Positions 32,250-39,526 of a stretch of 39,526 nt of DNA are shown piece by piece (the first letter of the stretch is position 1; each line of letters starts with the position of its first letter). The notes beneath the pieces are model-generated. The model had not been told where the DNA came from, ran no database searches, and saw only the letters and a list, made by a program, of their open reading frames with translations. The stretch covers positions 1 through 39,526 of the forward strand of contig UZAE01000092.1 of NCBI GenBank assembly GCA_900617975.1. Direction: 5' to 3'. The translations under genes and the position numbers were made by a program. Source of the DNA: Rodentolepis nana. Its lineage: Eukaryota; Platyhelminthes; Cestoda; Cyclophyllidea; Hymenolepididae.

Positions 32250-34724
32250 CTCTTTTCGGATTAAGAATAAACGTTTTCCTGCGTTGTAAAAGTCTCCATG
32301 GCTGCCTTTTCCTCAATAAGGTCCGATTTCAAATGAACATAATTTTATAACTACTAGGAGAATTTGAGTAGCATTGCATTGAAAGACTACAATTATAGCA
32401 GATTAGAATATTTCGCAAACTTAAGTCATATTTACTCTCTAGGACCATCTCTTCACATACATGCTCTGGCACACGTAGGTAGGTTAGATTAAAATCTTGG
32501 TAATAGAAGTATAAATCATATTCTTTTTGCATGTTTTATTATTTGAAAGGAATATGCTGGCACCAAAGTAACGAATTTTCGTAGTTACAAAGAGATTCTG
32601 TTAGTTATTAATTTTTTACCCCATATTATTAATTATTTGCTAACAACTTTTGCCATTAGTTTTAGTTAAGAAAATCATGAACTTAATCTCATAATCATAT
32701 GAAAATAATTAGAATAATTAATTCATTTGTATGCATCAGACTAAAATTATTCCAATTTATTTATGCGATTTTGATCGATTTTATTCACAAGATAAATTTA
32801 ATGATAGATTAACCACCACATTATTTTAAGCTTCTCTAAAAGATGGACAAAATTTTGAGCTCAAGAAAATGAACACCATTTTGGGGGGGGGGGAAATGAA
32901 TTTGCATTGGGCATGAACAAAGGAAATTGGAGGGAAAAATGTTTCGGCTTGCCCATATTTCAAATTCAAAAAAGTTATAGGGATATTTTGAGGAAGAGAG
33001 AAGTTGGTAACCAGTTATTTTACATCATTGGAAAATTATACTGGATGAAGTCTCACTCTCAGCAAATTACTGATCCAAAGAAGGCATCCCCTCCCACCCT
33101 CTCCCCCCCCCCCACCAACACGTGTGAGCAGCTAATTATGATAGTAGATGCGTAAAAGAGAAGATTGCAGTCTATCACATTTCACGTGCTGCAAATTTGC
33201 GTATGCAATCGTAAAATAAAAATTTATGGATATTCGCAAGGTAAATGCAATTTCACCTAGCAATCTGACTCCCAAGGTTGCGACATCAAAATTACTAAAC
33301 CACCTTGGAAGTAACAATATTTTGCGAAATTTACTCCCATTTCACATGATTGAAAAAATGACATAAAAATGCATTTAAAAATAGGTAATATATAGTGATT
33401 TATGACAGCTCTTTCTTATTAGATTTGCGTAAATAGAGCAAATTAAATTAATCATCATGAAAAAATGATTTAGCATGAAAATTAACAAAAAAAGGGGATC
33501 ATACCCACGCCGATCATTCTAGGCCAGTCTCCACTGTTTATTGAGACCTGTGTTTAACGTTAAAAATCTTGCAGAGTTCATTATAATATATCTTCTTTGT
33601 GCTGACAAAATATTGAGCACTAATCCGTGGAATATGCAAAATTGTGCCCCCCCCCCCTCCCCGCCAATCTAGTTGCCTTTTATGGGGAGGGGAATCAACT
33701 GAGGGAGTGTGAGAGGGAAAATAGATCGATCCGATAGGAGCTTATTTAGTAAGTTCACTTTCTAGGACATTTAGGCGGGTGCTTGCCTCACATCGAACAA
33801 TGATATAGTTATAGCCCGACGTGTGCAGATGCTTTTTTTAATATTAATAATGACGATATCATAACACACTTGAATGTTAGTAGAGTAGAATATTATATGT
33901 AATGGAGAATATAAAATGAAACCTTTCCTCACGTTGCAAGGCTCTTCGATCCCTGTTAAATGGACCGCGTGGGGGGGGGGGGGGGTTGGATAAGCGAGTT
34001 CATCATAGCCGACTGTATAAATAACGAATCGCAAACTTTGTGAAAGTGATTAAATATCCTCTAAATACCTGCAAGTTAAGTACAAATGAATTTCGCCCCA
34101 ATTAGCCAAACCTAATTGCACACACAAAGGAGTTTAACTTTGTCTTGATCAATAAATTACCTATTTATATTATTAATTAATTACTGTTTCAGGAATAAAA
34201 GGGATCTCTTTCCGTCATAAGTCATGGTTTGAGATTATCACTTACACGGCACACACATTTACGGCAGCGCGTTCCTCCTAATTCAACTAATTACTGATCA
34301 GATCCTCTTGAATTCAATCCTGATCATCCATAGACGACGAACGACTATATTCAACATGTTTATACAAGCAAGTGTTTTGGCTGATTTGATATAAGATTTT
34401 AATTTTATTTATTTATATGGAAGAGATAGTAGAAAGGCTAATTAGCACTTAATATCATTGGTTACCATGACTACATGTACTAGGCCTATTCATAATTATA
34501 TAGCATTAATGAAATCAGATACGATAAGTAACATCTCATTTTTAAGACACAAGTCAGGCAGGGAGATTTACAAACGCAGATATAAAGAAAGGAAGCATTA
34601 ATATCTATGAATATTCTGGAATAGAAAAAAAAAGTTGGATAATTTCTGAGCTTGATCAGTGAATAATAATTCTCTGCTCTTATGGTCTTGAGCTACTTTA
34701 GGTCCGCGCATACTTTAAACCAAC
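32250..34724. other. intergenic stretch downstream of the reductase gene
   Basis: I see no supported gene. Homopolymers are dense here: G11 at 32883-32893, C11 at 33103-33113, C11 at 33647-33657 and G15 at 33971-33985. Confidence 0.45.
33971..33985. repeat. poly(G) tract, 15 nt
   Basis: Pure G15 following GGACCGCGT. Confidence 0.95.
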
Positions 34725-34730
34725 TTTAAT
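34725..34730 (-). promoter_or_regulatory. possible poly(A) signal (ATTAAA) of the reductase gene
   Basis: ATTAAA on the minus strand about 70 nt after the stop codon, with no AATAAA closer. It is plausible by position, but such motifs are frequent in AT-rich DNA. Confidence 0.35.
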
Positions 34731-34797
34731 TGAGAATTCGTGTTGTTCGAGGGCACTAAAAATGTAGTACAGATTATCCTATTACAGAAGACTAATG

Positions 34798-34964
34798 TCA
34801 CACAGCTCTATTGCCATTCCTCTCCCTAGCTACTTCAGCAAATGCGACTTGGAGGATTTCCTTCAATGATGTGATCTTCTCTCGCGGTTTCCCAAGATCC
34901 CTTCCAGTTGCCTTCTCCTTCGCATCCACTCGCTCCCATTCCTCAAAGCTCACTGGACGAATGC
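34798..34964 (-). CDS. Fdxr: Fdxr last coding exon
   Basis: The acceptor is TTTTTTCCCTCTTGTAG/GCATTCGT, which completes a Gly codon split after exon 37103-37487. It codes GIRPVSFEEWERVDAKE, then LGKPREKIT, and ends GNRAV with TGA at 34798-34800. The Pro-Val-Ser-Phe...Trp and GKPREK motifs are typical of the family's C terminus. Confidence 0.93.
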
Positions 34965-37900
34965 CTACAAGAGGGAAAAAAGTTGATTATGGGCAATAAA
35001 AATTATAGTGTTATAGTGTCAATACCTGCCTAGTTATATGGTTAAAATGAAATTTAAAATTTTATATAATATTCCCTTTTTTAACTAAGTCATCTCTGAT
35101 ACCTCAAAATCATAAATTGTGAGATATCACGCAAGACAAATTGTATGCTAAACCATGAGGAAAAAAATTAATAGGAGAGGCAAGACTGAATCTTCTTGGT
35201 AAAAATAATATCGAACGATATACACCAACCTTCGTAAACGTGAAATTTGAATCTTGAAATGTGAACTGCACAATTATTAAAAGCTGTACAACCCTAGTCA
35301 AAGATCAAGTGACGTGTAAGGCTCTCTGACACCTAAGTGGCTGGGGTTTTGAATCGTTTGGATGCACACCCTTTAACCATTATTGAGTTCTTTGGCATGA
35401 CATGCCAAAATAATGAGAAATTAAAGGAAGACGTAACAGACGGGTCAGACTGGTGTGGCTCAAATAGCCAACATTGTCGATTCCTTCTTCAAAAGGGCAA
35501 AAATCGTCACCGCAGTGGAATTTAAAAGAAAGCAGTGAAATGCGGATGTAATTCGTACGCGCAAATTCCCTGCCAAAATACCCGATTTACAAGATACGGG
35601 TACATCGTCGATAAAAGGACTTTAGGAAAATGAAAAAAATTGGGGAACCAGTAAATATTTGAGTTCACTTTGAATCTAGACACGGTGGAAGGAAAGAACT
35701 CTGCAAGTTTTATTCTCAGCATAAAAAAGGCTTTTAACATTATTTATGAGCAATAACTTATTCGGCCTTTTTGCAGTAAATTGTTATTGAAGTCGAGAAG
35801 TGCACGTTTGTGACAACGTTGGGATAAAAAACAATGACTGCCTCCAAATCAAGCACTCATCCCGTCTCTGAAGCCAAGGTTGACTAGTCGGTAACTTCTA
35901 CTTAGGCAATTGGTGGGATATACATGGAATAACTCGATGCGAACCATAAAAATCAGGCGAGACAGTTACAGTTGAAAAACTAACTCAGAAATTGAAAGAT
36001 AACAGAAAAGGGAGTATTTTCTCTAAAGGTCAATTTCCGACCCCACAGAGTAATATGTCCTTCCACAACATCCTGAAAGTATATTGCGAGGTTCTACCGT
36101 ATCCTCTATAGTCACCAGACCTCGCCTCATCCCATAATCATTTTTCACACCTGCGAAGCATATTCTATTACATATGCGTAACTTAAAAATAAGTTACATT
36201 TAAAATTTCCTTTTAAAATGTACGATTTCATGATGTGTGTGTGTGTGTGTGTCACTTTAATAAAGGGGTCGCAGAATTTGAGATATGTCTGAGGTCGCAA
36301 ATGTTACCCTACTTCCTGTCAATAAAATGCTTACCTTTTGTAATCAAATAATTCTTCATAAACGATGAAAAGAGGAGTTTAACAGGCAAGCACTTTCTTT
36401 AGTGAATATATTAATTTAACTTGGATTGCCCTGGTTCGCTTAAACCCGACTTAGTATAAGTATCACTCTAGCACCGAGCTAAAGGTAACATTCGTATGGT
36501 AAGGAAATATTATTTAATAATCGTAAAGAGAAAAAAACATCTGAAAGTAGAAAATCTTAATTCAACTCAATATGTGATTAGGGTATAATTGGAAGATAAA
36601 GTGTGCGAATCATAGAGTCCTGCAAACGGTTGGAACTTGCGTCTATTTGCTTATTCATTAGTACACTGGATTCAGGATTCGTCCCCTGCTTCATAAGCAA
36701 CTTTATTTTCGTAATCTCAGAAGTCTATTTTGCAGTTTATAAATTAAAACCGTTCATTTATAAAAATATAGCCAAGAAATTAATATTTTTCAAGTAGACA
36801 TGATGTAGTAGATGTAGATGAAATAGATGATGAAGTAGATGTAAACGCTAATATTATAAAAAGACAGCGTCGTCAGAAAGTTTACATGCTATTTCATATT
36901 GTTGTTAAGGTGAACACAAGCAGCTGTAAGATACAAAGTAATATGAATGAGTCATCTTATCTAAGCTTAAATTTGATTAGTATGCAGAAAATGTACGCTC
37001 ACTTAACGACTAATAAACAGCAAATATTACTTAAGCCTCTTTCTTCTAAAACATTCACTTTACGCCTTAACGATTTATCCGATGGTTTAAAGCAATACAT
37101 ACCTCGACTTTCAACTATATTTCGAATTCCCGCGAATCCAACGTGGTCTGAAGAGGATTTTCTATTTGCCAAATCAATTAAAATCCCTTCAGCAGTCAAT
37201 CTAGCATCCGCCAGAGTGTTGAGGATAACACCCACCGCACCAACTTTTGCCCAACCAGAGGCATAGAGCTGAGCACCACCATCATCCACACCATGAAGGC
37301 ACGCAGGGAGTGGAACTCGGCCGTATCCATCTGAGCAAGCAATCACGCCCCTCTCCTCATTAAACGGCAGATCTGGATCAATTTTAGCACTTCGTTGTCC
37401 GATACTCCGAACCACCAGGTCACAGTCTAGGCGTTCAAGAGGAATGTCTGCGCAGCCTACACACTTTTGATTTTCACTTGGGGGTCCCTGAAAAAAATAC
37501 CTCATTTAAAATTCCGGAAGTTGGTAGCTCATTGGTAGAATCTGAATTTTAAGCGCTATATTTTGAGGAATAATAGCTTTTAAACCTAGAGCTTACCAAT
37601 TAAAAAAGTACGACAGCTGGAAAAAGATGAAGAGACTTTAGATTGTATTAAAAAGGAAATGTACGCAACTAAATTATGGAAATAAGCACTTTCCTTTAGA
37701 TCGGAGGGGAGAGGGGTGATTTTATGAACCAATTAATTAATGAAATTTAAAGATCGAAGTTATATAAACACCCCGCCCCCTCCCCACCTCCCTGCAGAGA
37801 TTTATCTTAATGTCTAAAGCCAAGTAAAAGGGGCACAGATATAGGGATGCGTAAGCACACTGGAGGAGAAGATTGAAATAAACCTCAGATTCAAATGAAC

Positions 37901-39458
37901 ATAAAAGATGAAGTGAAGTTGCATTACAGGCGGTCCAAACCATTTCCTACCATTCATCCCAATACACAAATTCTACATAAATTCGTTCGACTTAACTGGA
38001 GAGGGGAATAAGTACATTTTTATTCCCCCCCCCCCCCCCCCCCATCTTATTCATAATAACGAAGTGGTCTAAACAGGCCTCTTGAACCAATTCGTCAGAG
38101 AGAAGAGTGATTCTAGTTGATAAGACCTTATTCAATAGCCAGTAAGATGAAAAAAGTGTGAGAGTATGAGAGAAAATGGCTTATTTATCTTCGGCATGAC
38201 GTCTTATTTTACTCAGGTCAGGATGCAAGCATTTTCAACATTCTCAGGCGTAAACAAGTTTCAGTCTGGCATTCACATGATGTTAATTTGTACCATTACT
38301 ATCAATGAAAATGACAAACAAACGTGTGCCACCTAACCTTTGAAAAGCATCTGAACGAGGGAAGAGGTAGGATAGTTCAATATGGAATGCAACGGGATGA
38401 GAATGAATAAAAATTGGAAAATATTTTTAAAATGGCAGAGTCTAATAGGTTTCGATGAAAATGAATTGTCAAATAAGCACAATTAGCCTCTCTTCTGTTT
38501 GTTAAACGGATCGTATTTTGGGCTGAGTATCAAGAGGTTTCCGGGTGCACAAAACTACCATAGGGTTTAGGTTGGGGGCATAATATAGTAGACATTCTAG
38601 CTAACAGCGAGAAAACCGTTCATATGCCGGAATAAAATGAATGATTTACCAACCTACCCTAATTCACTGCTATGAGTGTCGATACTTATCTAATACATCA
38701 GTGCAAATCAAAATTTTGCTTTTAACAGACGCTTTCCAAGAAAAATTAAATTGTAACTTTCGATTTGCAAAGTACTCCAATATCCTATTGTCGTTGTTTA
38801 AAATCGATCTGCACTTCATTCGACAGATAACTGTTTTTAATCAATTAACGCAAAATAACATTTTGAACCGGAATGAAATACGTTCCAAAACATATAAAAT
38901 TATATACAAATTACTTACCACAAGCCTATTGACTTCTAGATCAATACCAGCAACATTAGATACACTAGGATCGGGGTGGTCAGAGCTACGAGGAATAATT
39001 CGAATAGGTGATCGTAGAAAGAGGAATTCGCATTTTAGAGGATCGCCGTCTATTTCAGGTTTAATTGGAGAAGGTGATGAATTCGATTTTTCCAGAATAA
39101 AATCAATCAATCTTCGTCTGCCCCGTGGAAGTCCTTGATTAAGCACATAAGGAAAAAATCACTTCTAAATCTAATACTACTGATTATAAATAAGTAAAAG
39201 TTATTCAATAAACTAACCATCAAGGAGGACTGCACGATTGTGCCCAGTGAGAAGGGTTTCATCAAATACACCAGTTGGAGCGAATTCAATGTGAAGGCCC
39301 TCCTTTTTAGTTCGCTTGGTCATTGGCATTCGGCATAACTCACGAAATTCCCGTAACATAAAGGCAGCTTGAAGTGGGCCACGACGACCTATAATTGTGA
39401 CATGACGAATTCGGCTGGTGGCCAGATGAGCCATAACGGGTTCTGGAATATCAGTTCT
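34798..39458 (-). CDS. Fdxr: mitochondrial NADPH:adrenodoxin (ferredoxin) reductase, 3' part of gene
   Basis: FAD enzyme of the mitochondrial matrix that moves electrons from NADPH to adrenodoxin-type ferredoxin, feeding mitochondrial P450s and Fe-S cluster assembly. In arthropods the orthologue (dare in Drosophila) supports ecdysteroid synthesis. Four exons (39458-39218, 39133-38919, 37487-37103, 34964-34798) splice in phase to the last 335 residues plus stop. Recognisable parts: VTIIGRRGPLQAAF, whose Arg pair binds the NADPH 2'-phosphate; LPRGRRRLIDFIL; the FLFLRSPIRIIP strand; CDLVVRSIGQRS; the C-terminal FAD/NADP-contacting LYASGWAKVGAVGVI; GIRPVSFEEWERVD and LGKPREKI. Family members are about 450-490 aa, so the N-terminal FAD-binding fold and mitochondrial presequence lie beyond the right edge. 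The gene looks functional: no frameshift or internal stop is seen. Confidence 0.95.
35805..36165 (+). pseudogene. dead mariner-type transposase relic
   Basis: Remains of the catalytic C-terminal half of a mariner transposase, antisense to Fdxr inside its last intron. Signatures in order: a decayed W...LPPNQ...KP segment (from about 35820); WWDIHGI at 35911-35931 and KSGETVTVEKLTQKL from 35950 in the same frame with one stop between; NFRPH (family DNARPH) near 36031; and EVLPYPL, stop, SPDLASSHNHF at 36088-36150 (family EVLPHPPYSPDLAPSDYHLF). The Asp of the second catalytic position reads as Val and that of the third as His. With the stops and frame changes, it cannot be active. No terminal inverted repeats were found, and the N-terminal half is not recognisable. 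Confidence 0.8.
36234..36252. repeat. (TG)n microsatellite
   Basis: About nine TG dinucleotides, just downstream of the mariner relic. Confidence 0.95.
36797..36845. repeat. imperfect GATGTA/GATGAA-type short tandem repeat
   Basis: Units such as GATGTA, GATGAA and GAAGTA recur for about 48 nt. Confidence 0.75.
37103..37487 (-). CDS. Fdxr: Fdxr internal exon (third-from-edge in this window)
   Basis: Acceptor TTTTTTTCAG/GGACCC in phase 0, donor CGAG/GTATGT in phase 1. It codes from GPPSENQKC through CDLVVRSIGQRSAKIDPDLP, FNEERGVI, the GW..G..GVI motif, LADARLTAEGILIDL and GFAGIRNIVESR. The plus-strand frame of 126 codons overlapping it is its antisense shadow. Confidence 0.95.
37488..38918. 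other. Fdxr intron
   Basis: 1.4 kb intron (donor CTTGTG/GTAAGT, acceptor TTTTTTTCAG). It contains C19 at 38025-38043 and no recognisable mobile element. Confidence 0.9.
38025..38043. repeat. poly(C) tract, 19 nt
   Basis: Pure C19 in an Fdxr intron; the transcript would carry it as G19. Confidence 0.95.
38919..39133 (-). CDS. Fdxr: Fdxr internal exon (second-from-edge in this window)
   Basis: Starts after AATCAAG in phase 1, completing a Gly codon, and reads GLPRGRRRLIDFILEK, a linker with NSSPSPIKPEIDGD, then LKCEFLFLRSPIRIIP and ends DLEVNRLV at GTAAGT in phase 0. The basic RGRRRL and the strand before RSP are typical of adrenodoxin reductases. Confidence 0.95.
39218..39458 (-). CDS. Fdxr: Fdxr exon nearest the right edge
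   Basis: The acceptor TTTCTTTCCTAG/AGAACTGAT opens RTDIPEPVMAHLATS, then RIRHVTIIGRRGPLQAAF, FREL and FDETLLTG, ending LLD plus one base at GATG/GTTAGT. This is the start of the NADP-binding domain's second half. The intron to the next exon (84 nt, 39134-39217) is short. The exact acceptor could shift by 2 nt (AG/AG). Confidence 0.93.
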
Positions 39459-39526
39459 CTAGGAAAGAAATATAAAGTTATAAATTGCAACCGGGCCAAT
39501 CAAAAGTAATATTTGATCCCCCCCCC
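39459..39526. other. Fdxr intron, cut by the window edge
   Basis: Intron sequence upstream of the edge exon. It ends in a C9 run at 39518-39526 that may continue outside. Confidence 0.85.

Larger units (their letters stand above)
34965..37102. other. last intron of Fdxr
   Basis: A 2.1 kb intron (donor CGAG/GTATGT, acceptor TTGTAG/G) that holds a dead mariner relic, a (GT)n run and a GAT/GTA-rich imperfect repeat. I see no other gene in it. A 64-codon plus-strand frame at 36603-36797 has no recognisable domain. Confidence 0.85.

Noticed and set aside
36886..39138. Plus-strand frames of 126 (36886-37266) and 165 codons (38641-39138)
   Set aside because: They are antisense to well-supported Fdxr exons and their sequence has no recognisable domain.
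1..39526. CRISPR arrays, rRNA genes, prokaryotic operons or phage
   Set aside because: No regularly spaced repeats or prokaryotic gene layout; introns and SINEs show a eukaryotic nuclear sequence.

Overview
This is a eukaryotic, animal nuclear genomic window: AT-rich, with spliced genes (GT-AG introns), simple repeats, and many copies of one short retroposon. The two real genes have arthropod/metazoan character: a C2H2 zinc-finger transcription factor and mitochondrial NADPH:adrenodoxin (ferredoxin) reductase. The low GC, small introns and many pure G/C tracts fit a crustacean, perhaps a copepod, but that assignment is inference only.

Layout. 1-8.5 kb: gene-free DNA with five copies of a ~320 bp SINE-like repeat and a decayed RTE/CR1-type LINE reverse-transcriptase fragment (about 7823-8345). 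8.66-12.5 kb, minus strand: a six-finger C2H2 protein gene in four predicted coding exons (a model of 531 aa). Its proposed promoter (TATA, CRE-like and CCAAT elements) lies at about 12.50-12.62 kb. 12.6-34.8 kb: a long stretch in which I can support no gene. It holds SINE copies, (AT)n and poly(G)/poly(C) tracts. 34.8-39.46 kb, minus strand: the last four exons of the adrenodoxin reductase gene. Its 5' part, including the FAD-binding N terminus, lies beyond the right edge. A dead mariner transposase relic sits in its last intron.

The two genes are transcribed in the same direction, are about 22 kb apart, and show no sign of working together. The zinc-finger protein looks like a repressor: the predicted N terminus carries an eh1-like (Groucho-type) motif and the C terminus a PLDLT (CtBP-type) motif. 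The six fingers look like a duplicated three-finger module. The reductase would pass electrons from NADPH to ferredoxin for mitochondrial P450s (ecdysteroid synthesis in arthropods) and Fe-S cluster assembly.

The most notable non-genic structure is the SINE family: ten copies, about 7.8% of the window, several with clear 8-15 bp target-site duplications, and an AT-rich 3' tail. Its conserved 5' head can fold into a stem-loop and I do not recognise it as tRNA, 5S or 7SL. Its complement carries a perfect 5' splice-site consensus.
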